DNA of 36,228 nt from Candidatus Zipacnadia bacterium. GTDB taxonomy: Bacteria; Armatimonadota; Zipacnadia; JALGUG01. The DNA lies in the NCBI GenBank assembly GCA_029820995.1, contig JALGUG010000013.1, positions 1-36,228 of the forward strand. The letters are read 5' to 3'. Position 1 is the first letter of the stretch. Each line of letters opens with the position of its first letter. Shown here one piece after another: positions 18,266 to 26,468 of this stretch. Both the position numbers and the translations under genes were made by a program. The notes under the pieces are model-generated. The model did no database searches and was not told where the DNA came from. It saw nothing but the letters and a program-made list of their open reading frames with translations.

Positions 18266-19212
18266 TGCCGGCCCCCACGAACTCGGCCCCACGTCGCGAT
18301 GCCGTCCCGACAGCCTCTCAGCGAAGCGCGCAACTTGGCCCAGGCCCTCCTCTCGCCCTGGAGCCTCCGATAAACCGCCTTCAGCACGCCGTAGCCCTCC
18401 CCCTGGCCGACGAGCACGGCGTCTATCGCATACAGCAAGCGCCGCACCACACCCAGATGTTTCCACAGGCAGTAGGCGCGGTTGTGCGCGTGCGCTCGGA
18501 TCGTTTCCAGCTCCGCAGCATCACGGCCGCCGGTGTCTCGCCGCGGAGCTACATGGTGGTGCACAACGATTGCGGGGTCGTACACCAGCACCGCTCCCGC
18601 CTCCACGGCCGACAGTGAGACGTCGGTGTCGTTACAGCTCGGCCCGCCGATGAAGTTCTCATCAAACCCGTTCAGGTACTCTCGCCGAAAAGACATGTTG
18701 GCGCCCTTCAGGTGCCACACCCTCTGCCGAGCCGGTCCCTCGCAGTGGTGATTGCCGACGATCCGCCCGGTCAGCCCAATGCGCCCCACCACCGTCGCGT
18801 GTTCCACTGATACCTCTCCGTCGTGATACACAATATCCCTCCCGCCGACACCGCCCGCCTCCTCGTCGCGATAGGCCTCTCGGAGTCGAGCCAGCCAGTC
18901 CTCGGCGACCACCACGTCGTCGTCAATGAAGGCGATTACCTCCCCCTGAGCCGCCGCCAGCCCCTCATTCAGCGCCGCTGGCTGCCCGGGCCGGTCCACG
19001 AACGCCAGGCGAAGGTTGAGTGTCGCCTCCTCTGTGCTCCGCCGGCCTCGCACCACCTCCTGCGTCGCCTCATCGCCCTCCCGCACTACGACCACTACCT
19101 CCTCCGGCCGCTCCGTCCCTGCGGCGAGGCTCTCCAGGCATCGCCGCAGGCTCTCCGGCCGCAGATAGGTCGGTACCACCACCGAGATCGTCGGCCCGCT
19201 CGGCTCAACCAT
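18262..19212 (-). CDS. GT2-family glycosyltransferase
   Basis: 316-residue GT-A-fold enzyme using a nucleotide sugar. Motifs: ISVVVPTYLRPESLRRCLESL at the N-terminus, FIDDDVVVAEDWL (DDD at 97-99, metal/nucleotide binding), NMSFRREYLNGFDENFIGG with the acceptor-side residues, and NDTDVSLSAVEAG, equivalent to the ED motif. No membrane anchor is apparent. It overlaps the preceding membrane glycosyltransferase by 8 bp and the next by 4 bp, so the three are a tightly coupled set, probably for a cell-surface glycan or glycolipid. Confidence 0.92.
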   Translation of the reverse strand: MVEPSGPTISVVVPTYLRPESLRRCLESLAAGTERPEEVVVVVREGDEATQEVVRGRRSTEEATLNLRLAFVDRPGQPAALNEGLAAAQGEVIAFIDDDVVVAEDWLARLREAYRDEEAGGVGGRDIVYHDGEVSVEHATVVGRIGLTGRIVGNHHCEGPARQRVWHLKGANMSFRREYLNGFDENFIGGPSCNDTDVSLSAVEAGAVLVYDPAIVVHHHVAPRRDTGGRDAAELETIRAHAHNRAYCLWKHLGVVRRLLYAIDAVLVGQGEGYGVLKAVYRRLQGERRAWAKLRASLRGCRDGIATWGRVRGGRQ

Positions 19213-20791
19213 CGTCGTCCAGCTCCTGCGGCGGATCGAAGCAGTACACCCCTACATAATCCTGGCTGACCGGGCGGCCCAGGAGCTTGCTCCGCCAGTA
19301 GACCGATCTGCGGCTCTGACGCTCGAAACCCAGGTACACCTGGTGGGGGCTGGCGGCCCTCAGCCGCGCAATCAGGCGGTCCTGTTGGTCCACGAACGGC
19401 CGGAACCCCCGGTCGCGCCGGACGATCCAGATGCGGCGCCCTGACCTCGCCCATGCCGCCCTCAGTCGGGCCTCGTCACGACAGTCCGCCACCGACGGGT
19501 CCGTGCGCAGCTCTCCCGGACCGGCATAGTAGTGGTGCAGCGGATAGTCGTACGCACAGATCTCGTCCGACGGTCGCGCCTGGCCCGCGATCGTGCGCGC
19601 AATCTTGCGCCAATCGGTGCTATAGTGCGGATTCAGATACTCCCGGCCGGCAAAGTAGTTGAAGATCCCGTACCCGCTGACCAGCAGGACCGCCGCCAAA
19701 GCCACGTGCCGCCACGGCAGTCGCAGCGCCCGCATGCCTCGGGCCGCCAGCAAGTAGGCGCAGGGCGCCACGTAGATCACCAGGCTCGACATGCGCGAGA
19801 TCGGCGTCTGCCGCGAAAACAACTCGACCAACACGTTGCCGCCCACGATGCCCCCGACGACTACCAGAGTCGAAAAGCGAACGCCGAACTCTCGCCGGCC
19901 GGACCTGACGCCGACGACGACCAGCGCCACGAACAGCAGCACGCCCCCCGGAGCGACCCAGAAATCCCACGGCTCGGTCGTCTCGCCCACGGCCAGTGAG
20001 TAGACCGGCAGCAGGGCCTTCACAGCCCAGCCCTTCCAGGACCCGTGGAGTTCCGCCGCCTCGAAGCTCCGCACCATGGGCACGCGCGCCAGCAGAAACC
20101 GGACCCAGGGCGCATACAGCACGGCAGCCAACGCCAACGCCCCCGCCCAGCAGGCCAACATCCGGCGGTCGCGCCGATGCTTCCACAGGAACCACAGATT
20201 GACTATCGCCAGCAGCGTGGGGGAGACGTAGTCGCTGTACGCCACGGCCGCCATGCTGATGCCGTATAGCAGCCAGTCGGCGGGCCGCCGCCTCTCCTCG
20301 GCCCGCAAGAGTGCCAGCAGGCTCAGCGGCGTCAGCAGTAGAATCCAACCGAAATAACGCACCATGCGTACGTACAGCAGCACAAAGGGCGAAGTCGCCA
20401 GCAGCAGCACAGCCCACAGCGCGGTCCGCCGGTCGGTCAGTCTGCGGGCCAGCGCGAGGCCCACCAGCAGAGCGCCCAGCGCCGGCGGAATCGAGGACAG
20501 CCGGAGCGATAGGTCCGTCTTGCCGAACACGCGCGTCCAGACCCAGAGGTACGCATAGTGGAGGGGCGGATGCTGAGGGTCATTGATGATCGCGTGCCGG
20601 AAATCGTAGCCCACGTGTCGGAGACCTGACACCTCGTCCAGCCACAGGGAGTTCCTTGTCGGCGCGGCGCACAGCAGGATCGTCCCCAGCGCGAGCACTG
20701 CAACCTCGGGCCAACCCCAGCTCTGGGAGGAGCCCCCCTCATGTCCCGGCCCGCCGGCTTCGGTCGGCGCTGCCGCCACTGGCATGTTCAT
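19205..20791 (-). CDS. GT39/PMT-like membrane glycosyltransferase
   Basis: 528 residues: a Gly/Ser-rich cytoplasmic start, about ten membrane helices, and a C-terminal soluble domain (about 410-528). The first extracytoplasmic loop has WLDEVSGLRH (Asp52-Glu53), then HPPLHYAYLWVW (74-85), the classical GT-C arrangement of an acidic pair and HPP. The family uses a polyprenyl-phosphate sugar donor to glycosylate proteins or lipids outside the membrane. No clear ribosome-binding site precedes ATG 20791. It leads the overlapping GT-C/GT2/GT-C/pcrA gene set, 74 bp after rng ends. Confidence 0.85.
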   Translation of the reverse strand: MNMPVAAAPTEAGGPGHEGGSSQSWGWPEVAVLALGTILLCAAPTRNSLWLDEVSGLRHVGYDFRHAIINDPQHPPLHYAYLWVWTRVFGKTDLSLRLSSIPPALGALLVGLALARRLTDRRTALWAVLLLATSPFVLLYVRMVRYFGWILLLTPLSLLALLRAEERRRPADWLLYGISMAAVAYSDYVSPTLLAIVNLWFLWKHRRDRRMLACWAGALALAAVLYAPWVRFLLARVPMVRSFEAAELHGSWKGWAVKALLPVYSLAVGETTEPWDFWVAPGGVLLFVALVVVGVRSGRREFGVRFSTLVVVGGIVGGNVLVELFSRQTPISRMSSLVIYVAPCAYLLAARGMRALRLPWRHVALAAVLLVSGYGIFNYFAGREYLNPHYSTDWRKIARTIAGQARPSDEICAYDYPLHHYYAGPGELRTDPSVADCRDEARLRAAWARSGRRIWIVRRDRGFRPFVDQQDRLIARLRAASPHQVYLGFERQSRRSVYWRSKLLGRPVSQDYVGVYCFDPPQELDDDG

Positions 20792-20865
20792 CTCGTTTGC
20801 GCTGCGCGGACCGGTGAGCGACGCTCCGTACCTGGCTCCTGGCCTCCCGCCGCACCGCTATCCCC

Positions 20866-22692
20866 TCAGGGCGCAGCGGGCTGCTTCACTGGCTCCGCGG
20901 CCTTACTCGGCTTCGCCTTCCTCCGCGACCGACCGCTCGAGCGCCTCCGGCGCCGTTTGGGCGCCTCCCGAACTGCCGTCGCTCTGCCGTAGGACCGCGT
21001 GGCGTCAATCAGCTCCACCCGGACCACACCGCTCGCCTCCGGTGGCTCCACATCCTTGAGCTTCATTAGATACCCCGAAACACAAGCCAGAGACCCCGTG
21101 TCGCTCGTCTCCAGCACCTGCGCTGCCGTGACCTCCAGTTGGTCGCCGACCTTGTGCACGCCTGCCAGCGCCTCGATCTTGCCCGCGCTGCCCTCTTCCA
21201 TGTGGTAGACCTCCGGCCCGATCAGCGGATCCCCTCGGAAGAACAGCTTGCGCCCCAGGCGTTCCTCCAGTTCCTCGCTTCCCTGACCGCCCTCGCCGAC
21301 GATAAACTGGATTACAGCCGGGTTGGCCCGTACCAGGAAGGCCTCCGTTTCGGGCCGCTTGGCCAGACGTGCCTCGATCTCGTGCATGATGCGCACCGCC
21401 ATTGTCTCCGGCGACAGAACCCGCCCGCGCCCTTCACAGCAGGGGCAAGTCGTCTGCAGCCGCTGAACCAGGGAATCCGCCGTGCGTTTGCGCGTCATCT
21501 CCACCAGCCCCAGGGGCGTCAAGTGGATGATCCGCGTCTTCATCCGGTCATTCTTTAGCACCCGTCGCAGCGCCGTCATCACCTCTCGCCGGTGGCGCGC
21601 GTTCTCCATGTCAATAAAGTCAATCACCAAGATACCGCCGATGTCCCGCAACCGTAATTGCCGCCCCACCTCCTCGGCCGCCAGCACGTTGGTCTTCAGC
21701 ACCGTGTCAGCCAGGCTCCCCGTCCGCGTGAACTTACCCGTATTCACATCAATCGTTGTCAGCGCCTCGCCCTGATCAATCTGAATCCAGCCGCCGTTGC
21801 GCAGCCACACCCGGGGCCGTAGCGCCCGCTCCACATCTTGCTCCACACCATAGCGCTCAAAGATCGGTTCGTCATCCGTGTACAGTTGCACATGAGACTT
21901 GAGCCCCGGGTCAATCTGCTCCAGCAAGCTCAAAACATGGCGGTGCACCTTCTCATCGTCCACGATGAATGACCGGACTTCCTTGGAGAATACATCCCGC
22001 ACGACCCCGTACACCAGGCCCAGGTCTTCGTGCAGCATTACCGGTGCTGCGTGCCGCCGGCTCCGACGCTGTATGCTCTCCCACAGCCGCATCAGATACT
22101 TCACGTCTGCCTGCAGCTCCCTCTGCGCCGCCTCCTCCGCTTGCGTGCGAACAATCAGCCCGTACTCCGGCGGCCGCAGCTTCTCCGCCAACTTGCGCAG
22201 CCGGTCCCGCTCCGCCTCATCCTCAATCTTCTTCGACACCCCCACCTTCTTGCCGCCGTGAACCATCAGCACCAGATAGCGCCCTGGCAGCGAGATCCGG
22301 CAGGTTGCCCGTGCGCCCTTCTTACCGATCGGCGACTTCGTCACCTGCACCAGAATCTCTTGCCCCTCTCGCACCACATCTGCGATCTTGGGCAGCGGCC
22401 CGCGCCGCGGGCCTCTGCGCGGCCCCCCGCCATTCTCCGGAATCGCGTCCCCCACATACAGAAACACGTTCCGGCTCAGCCCCACATCCACAAACGCCGC
22501 GTCCAGGCCCGGCACCACGTTCTCCACCCGACCCTTGTACACGTTCCCCAGAACCTCCGCCTCTCGCTCCAACTTCAGCTCCACCAACCGTCCGTCCTCC
22601 AGAATTGCCACCCGCGTCTCGTGGGTGCCCACATTCACCACAATGTCCGTCTCCGTGGCGCCCGACTTCCCTTGTCTCGAATTCCTGCTCAT
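20866..22692 (-). CDS. rng: Ribonuclease G/E
   Basis: I favour ATG 22692 (GGGGTG 7 nt upstream; 608 aa), although an in-frame ATG lies at 22707. RNase E/G cleaves single-stranded 5'-monophosphorylated RNA. An S1 domain covers about 45-125 (EVLGNVYKGRVENVVPGLDAAFVDVG), with an Arg/Gly/Pro loop (about 88-100) inserted. The catalytic acids are in TIDVNTGKFT (Asp315) and VIDFIDMEN (358/361). The Zn-link is CPCC (416-419). The C-terminus has a basic cluster (KRRRRRSSGRSRRKAK) that resembles the RicT tail in this window. It follows the two radical-SAM-linked genes, a common order, but rplU does not follow. Confidence 0.94.
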   Translation of the reverse strand: MSRNSRQGKSGATETDIVVNVGTHETRVAILEDGRLVELKLEREAEVLGNVYKGRVENVVPGLDAAFVDVGLSRNVFLYVGDAIPENGGGPRRGPRRGPLPKIADVVREGQEILVQVTKSPIGKKGARATCRISLPGRYLVLMVHGGKKVGVSKKIEDEAERDRLRKLAEKLRPPEYGLIVRTQAEEAAQRELQADVKYLMRLWESIQRRSRRHAAPVMLHEDLGLVYGVVRDVFSKEVRSFIVDDEKVHRHVLSLLEQIDPGLKSHVQLYTDDEPIFERYGVEQDVERALRPRVWLRNGGWIQIDQGEALTTIDVNTGKFTRTGSLADTVLKTNVLAAEEVGRQLRLRDIGGILVIDFIDMENARHRREVMTALRRVLKNDRMKTRIIHLTPLGLVEMTRKRTADSLVQRLQTTCPCCEGRGRVLSPETMAVRIMHEIEARLAKRPETEAFLVRANPAVIQFIVGEGGQGSEELEERLGRKLFFRGDPLIGPEVYHMEEGSAGKIEALAGVHKVGDQLEVTAAQVLETSDTGSLACVSGYLMKLKDVEPPEASGVVRVELIDATRSYGRATAVREAPKRRRRRSSGRSRRKAKPSKAAEPVKQPAAP

Positions 22693-22792
22693 CACGTCAC
22701 ACCCCATTCACCCGACACTATCCAACTTGCCATTATCATAGCTTCATTTCTTGGGCCCTCTCAGTTTCCGTCCACCAGACCGGCCGCTGCGG

Positions 22793-22808
22793 GCCCCCGC
22801 TTGGGGGC
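22793..22808. other. GC hairpin upstream of rng
   Basis: GCCCCC (22793-22798) and GGGGGC (22803-22808) form a perfect 6-bp stem with loop GCTT. It lies in the 136-bp gap between the DUF2344 gene and rng, within the probable rng leader. No T-tract follows on the minus strand. It may be a leader structure; RNase E is autoregulated through its 5' UTR in E. coli. Confidence 0.45.
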
Positions 22809-22828
22809 TGCACTGTGCCTTCAAGCCT

Positions 22829-23500
22829 CTAGGCCAGCCGCACCCGATGCAGGCCCGCCAACTCAATCCGCTTACCCGTCGTCTCAGCCAGCACCGCTAC
22901 AACCTCCTCCGGCTTGACCAGCTTCGTCTCCTCAATCCCCAGTAGCATCTCCAACCCCACGTTGGCCTCTGACGGCCGATAAGGCTCGCGCACCCCTACG
23001 AAGAACATCCCCGGCCGCAGGTCAACCTCGCGCACCCCACGTTTCGTCCTCCGCTGGAAGGGCAGCCTCGTCTTGGGTAGCAGTTCTGCCAACGCCTGTT
23101 CGATCTCCGCCTCCGAAGCCTCCGACTCCAGGTCCGCCCAGTACTCCGCCTCCCGCAGCTTGGCGTACGGGCTCACCTTGTCTCGCCGGCCGATCTCGAC
23201 CTCCACTACCGATAACCCCTCCGGCAGCGCCTGGTTCAAGCCCCGCGCCAGGTCCAGAGGAGCCATCGGCTCCTCCAGGTCAACCGATACCATCTCGGCC
23301 GCGCCCGTGGCGCCGACCGGCAACGCGGACGCGAACGTCATGCGCGGACGCGGGCTGTACCCCTGCGTGAAGGCCAGCGGAACCATGGCTCGCCGCAGCG
23401 CCCGCTCCAGTGTGCGCAGCAGGTCCAGGTGCGAGATGAACCGCACCGACTCTCCCTTCTCGAACTTCAAATGGGCACACATCCGCGTCAACGTCGCCAT
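22829..23500 (-). CDS. TIGR03936/DUF2344 radical-SAM-associated protein
   Basis: 223 residues matching the family usually encoded next to, or fused with, the TIGR03960 radical SAM protein. Recognisable segments are KGESVRFISHLDLLRTLERALRRA, LAFTQGYSPRPRMTFASALPVG and the central VVEVEIGRRD. The function is unproven; the constant pairing suggests it supplies RNA or substrate binding for the radical SAM partner. It begins 33 bp after that gene ends, and rng follows. Confidence 0.9.
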   Translation of the reverse strand: MATLTRMCAHLKFEKGESVRFISHLDLLRTLERALRRAMVPLAFTQGYSPRPRMTFASALPVGATGAAEMVSVDLEEPMAPLDLARGLNQALPEGLSVVEVEIGRRDKVSPYAKLREAEYWADLESEASEAEIEQALAELLPKTRLPFQRRTKRGVREVDLRPGMFFVGVREPYRPSEANVGLEMLLGIEETKLVKPEEVVAVLAETTGKRIELAGLHRVRLA

Positions 23501-23533
23501 CGCCTCATCCGATCCCCGTGCTCCGCGGCAGCC

Positions 23534-25396
23534 TCATTGTCTCCGCTGCTCTCGCCCTCGGCACACTGCCGCCAGTGTCCCCAGGCCACAACCCGAACAA
23601 GCGCCCTGCGAGCAGTCCTCGGTCGTCAGGCCCCGCTCGGCTCGCCGCGCCTCCTCCCGGTAGAACCGCTTGGCCACCCCGCTGCTGATGTGGTCCCAGG
23701 GCGTCGGATCCTCCGCCCGCCACTCTCGTTGAGCAGTCTGCACCAGGTCCATGCCGTGCGCTGCAAAGGCCCGTTCCCACAGCTCGAACTTGAACTCATC
23801 GGTCCAGGCATCGAACAGGCACCCCGATTCGTACGCCGTCCTGATCACCGGTCCCAGCGAGCGGTCGCCACGCGCCAGGACTCCCTCCAAAATGCTCTGA
23901 CGCGCATCGTGCATGGACAGCCTGACGGCCCGCGGCAGGTGCGTCTTTCGCAACAGCGCCTGTTTCGCCCGTAGCTCCTCCAGCGAATCCTGTCGCGCCC
24001 ACTGGAAGGGCGACTGCGGCTTCGGAATGAAGGAGGATACGCTAACGTTCAGCCGCGGCCGGCCGCGCGACTTCCCTGACGCTCGACGCGCTGCCCCGAC
24101 CGCCCGGTGCAGCAAAGCCCCGATGGCCAGCACATCCTCCTCCTGCTCCGTCGGCAGCCCGATCATAAAATACAGCTTGATTGTCCTCCACCCGGACACA
24201 AATGCCGCCGACACACACGACAGCAGGTCCTCATCTGTCACAGTCTTATTGATCGCCGCCCGCAGGCGCGGAGTAGCCGCTTCAGGGGCGAAAGTGAGAC
24301 CTGTCTTGCGTACCCGCTGCAGCCGCTCGGCCAACTCCAGGCTGAACGTGTCCGTGCGCAGCGAAGGCAGCGCGACCGACACTCGCTGGCGTCCGAACTC
24401 CTGGTCCAGCCAGTCGGCCAGCTCCGTAATCTGCGGATGGTCCACTGCGTGGAGCGAGACCAGCGAAATCTCATCGTACCCGCTGTCCGCCACCAAGCGC
24501 CGCGCCTGCTGCTGCAGTGTGGCCAGCGACTTGTCGCGGCGCGGCCGATAAATCGCCCCCGCTTGGCAAAACCGACACCCGCGCGTGCATCCCCGGTTAA
24601 CCTCAAGCTGAATCCGGTCGTGCACGATCTCGCAAAACGGCACAATCGGCTCCAGCGGGAACGAAGCCGCGTCCAGGTCCGCTACGAACCGCTTCACCAC
24701 CTCGACCGGCGCTCCGTCTTGTGCGTGAGGGATCAATAGCCCGTCAGAGCCCTCGGGTTCCGCCGCATAGAGCGACGGCACGTACACCCCTCGAATCTGC
24801 GCCAGTCGTCGCAGGAAGTCCGGCCGCCCTCCCACCGGCCGATGATCCCGCTCCGGTCCCCGCCACTCCAGGAAGGCCTCCACAATCTCGTCTACGACCT
24901 CCTCGCCCTCCCCCACCACAAAGGCATCGAAGAACTCCGCTAGCGGCTCCGGATTGTACGTGCACGGCCCGCCGCCGATCACGAAGGGCATCTCATCCCC
25001 CCGCTCGGCAGCCGCTAGCGGAATGCCGCCCAGGTCCAGCAGCGCCAACGCGTTGCTGTAGTTCAGCTCGTCCTGAAGCGTGATCCCCACAAAATCGAAC
25101 TCGTCCAGGGGCAGACCCGACTCGAGGCTCGACAGCCGCAGGCTCTCCGATCGCAGGATCGCAGCAAGATCGTGCCAGGGCAGAAAAACGCGCTCGCAGG
25201 CCGTATCCGGCCGAGAGTTTAAGCAGTGGTACAGGATGCGCAGGCCGAGATGGGACATGCCCACCTCGTACACGTCGGGGTAGGCCAGTGCGAAGGTGAC
25301 GGAACTGCGCGCCAGGTCCTTCTTGACCGCACGCCACTCCCCGCCCGTATAGCGGGCAGGCTTCTGCACCCGGCGCAGAATTGACGCAGGCAACAT
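23534..25396 (-). CDS. TIGR03960-family radical SAM protein with B12-binding-like N-terminus
   Basis: I chose ATG 25396 (MLPASILRRVQKPARYTGGEW, the family opening), 620 aa; the frame extends to 25441 without support. The N-terminal half is a Rossmann/B12-binding-like domain (VTFALAYPDVYEVGMSHLGLRILYH, then GIPLAAAERGDEMPFVIGGGPCTYNPEPLAEFFDAFVVGEGE). The radical SAM 4Fe-4S cluster is CTRGCRFC (Cys270, Cys274, Cys277). The C-terminus has a Cys cluster, CSQGACSGCG. The substrate is unknown; association with RNase G genes across bacteria suggests an RNA or ribosome modification role. It is the first minus-strand gene after the divergent AT-rich gap. Confidence 0.92.
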   Translation of the reverse strand: MLPASILRRVQKPARYTGGEWRAVKKDLARSSVTFALAYPDVYEVGMSHLGLRILYHCLNSRPDTACERVFLPWHDLAAILRSESLRLSSLESGLPLDEFDFVGITLQDELNYSNALALLDLGGIPLAAAERGDEMPFVIGGGPCTYNPEPLAEFFDAFVVGEGEEVVDEIVEAFLEWRGPERDHRPVGGRPDFLRRLAQIRGVYVPSLYAAEPEGSDGLLIPHAQDGAPVEVVKRFVADLDAASFPLEPIVPFCEIVHDRIQLEVNRGCTRGCRFCQAGAIYRPRRDKSLATLQQQARRLVADSGYDEISLVSLHAVDHPQITELADWLDQEFGRQRVSVALPSLRTDTFSLELAERLQRVRKTGLTFAPEAATPRLRAAINKTVTDEDLLSCVSAAFVSGWRTIKLYFMIGLPTEQEEDVLAIGALLHRAVGAARRASGKSRGRPRLNVSVSSFIPKPQSPFQWARQDSLEELRAKQALLRKTHLPRAVRLSMHDARQSILEGVLARGDRSLGPVIRTAYESGCLFDAWTDEFKFELWERAFAAHGMDLVQTAQREWRAEDPTPWDHISSGVAKRFYREEARRAERGLTTEDCSQGACSGCGLGTLAAVCRGREQRRQ

Positions 25397-25808
25397 GCCT
25401 TTTACCGATGAAAGCCAACAAATATCTATATATGCAGACAACCGCGCCCAGGCGGACGCGGCTGCTGGTCAACGCTCGGCGAGTGCCTGCACTCTACCAC
25501 ACTGGCGGACCTGTGTCAAGTCATGAAACAATCCACGCACCCAGATTCTCGCGTCTAGGACGTACGGCTGTTCGCCCCACGTCAATCCCTCCCTGCCGCA
25601 CCTCCCCGGCGCTGACATCTCTGCGGAGCGCTTCCTGCCACATGAGTGCACAACTCGGTGGATATGTGTAAGATTAGGCCCACAAACCTTAAAAAAGTTT
25701 CCAGAAACTGAAACAAACGGGGTCGCAAGGGGTATATATAAGTAGAAACTGTTGTTTGCGTCCCTTTACAAAGTGTCTCGGGGAGCGGGAAAAGGGGAGG
25801 CCTTGGTC
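25397..25808. other. Divergent intergenic region with AT-rich leader
   Basis: A 412-bp gap between the minus-strand radical SAM gene and the plus-strand RNase HI-like gene. Short frames exist but none has protein-like composition or a ribosome-binding site. The right part (about 25660-25760) is strikingly AT-rich for this genome and includes an A-run, the palindrome listed next, GTATATATAAG (25732-25742), and AAAC-TGTT-GTTT (25746-25757). Promoters for both flanking genes should lie here, but I cannot name boxes with confidence. Confidence 0.6.
25696..25709. promoter_or_regulatory. Operator-like palindrome upstream of RNase HI-like gene
   Basis: AGTTTC-CA-GAAACT is an inverted repeat with perfect 6-bp arms. 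The GAAAC half-site recurs just downstream (25710-25714 and 25744-25748), so three GAAAC copies lie within 45 bp. It is about 100 bp upstream of the start codon. This pattern suits a transcription-factor site; the regulator is not identified. Confidence 0.4.
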
Positions 25809-26300
25809 ATGGCCCACGCAGGAAAAGGACCGTCCTTCCTCTACGCTCTCACTAGCGGCGTCCTTCAGCCTGGAGCCACCCAGGATGAAGCGAGCCTCGG
25901 CGGCATAGCAGTGCAGATCAAGGACAACCGATCGCGGCCACTGGGAAAGTACAGTTACGCGATGCCGGCGGCCACGCAAGCCGAAGCAGCATATGAAGCA
26001 ATACTCATGGCCCTACGCGAGGCGCACCGCATCGGAGCGCGGACGGTGACGGTCTACACTGACGATCGGCAAGTGGCGGACGAAGTGAACCGCGCCGCGG
26101 AGGTGGCCGCGGCGAACCTCAGCCGGTACCTTGAGTGTCGCGCTGCAATGAACCAGTTTCGACGCGCCCGAGTCAAGCACATTGACGCCGCTCGCAACCA
26201 TAACACCCGGGCGATGGCCGACCGGGCGGCCCGTGACCGGGAAGTCCGAGCCCAGTCTTACGAGCGCGTCGAGCTGCCACTGGGGTTCGCGGAGAACTGA
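25809..26300 (+). CDS. Small stand-alone RNase HI-fold protein, first catalytic Asp missing
   Basis: I chose ATG 25809 because GGGGAGG lies 8 nt upstream; it gives 163 residues (an in-frame start at 25752 lacks one). The pattern fits an RNase HI-like (RVT_3) fold: strand GGIAVQIKDN (31-40), then TQAEAAYEAILMALREA with Glu59, VYTDDRQVADEVN with Asp85, and HIDAARNHNTRAMADRAARD with Asp138. Canonical enzymes begin with a YTDGS-type strand; here it reads FLYALTSG, so the first Asp is Thr15 or Ser16. Activity is doubtful unless Asp26 substitutes. It could be a nucleic-acid-binding relative. It is a single-gene unit with its own leader and terminator. Confidence 0.72.
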   Translation: MAHAGKGPSFLYALTSGVLQPGATQDEASLGGIAVQIKDNRSRPLGKYSYAMPAATQAEAAYEAILMALREAHRIGARTVTVYTDDRQVADEVNRAAEVAAANLSRYLECRAAMNQFRRARVKHIDAARNHNTRAMADRAARDREVRAQSYERVELPLGFAEN

Positions 26301-26332
26301 CCTTGCCTGCGGCCGCCCAATACGCCGAGCAT

Positions 26333-26371
26333 AGCGACGCCGGACCCACGAGGTCCGGCGTCGCTCTTTCT
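26333..26371 (+). terminator. Intrinsic terminator after RNase HI-like gene
   Basis: AGCGACGCCGGACC (26333-26346) pairs perfectly with GGTCCGGCGTCGCT (26352-26365) over 14 bp around a CACGA loop, followed by CTTTCT. It is 33 bp after the stop codon and the strongest hairpin in the window. Confidence 0.85.
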
Positions 26372-26390
26372 CCCGTGCAACACGCTGGTC

Positions 26391-26436
26391 CTAGAAGCTG
26401 TTTCAAAACCCGTGTAGGAGCGCGCTTGCGCGCGAT
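26391..26436. repeat. REP-like element, GTAGGAGCGC type
   Basis: It starts CTAGAAG (26391) and contains GTAGGAGCG (26414-26422) followed by CGCTTGCGCGCGATT. The left 33 bp match the element at 35977 with few mismatches, including the non-palindromic CTAGAAG...CCC lead-in. GCGCG-CTTG-CGCGC forms the hairpin. It lies between two converging genes. Confidence 0.7.
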
Positions 26437-26468
26437 TGCCGTTGACGGTTGAGGTTAGGAAACCACCT

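Noticed and set aside
18266-18466. N-terminal extension of the GT-C gene (67 more codons)
   Set aside because: It lies wholly inside the GT2 gene, is Arg/Gly-rich and not membrane-like, and GTG 18265 gives a classic 4-bp overlap start.
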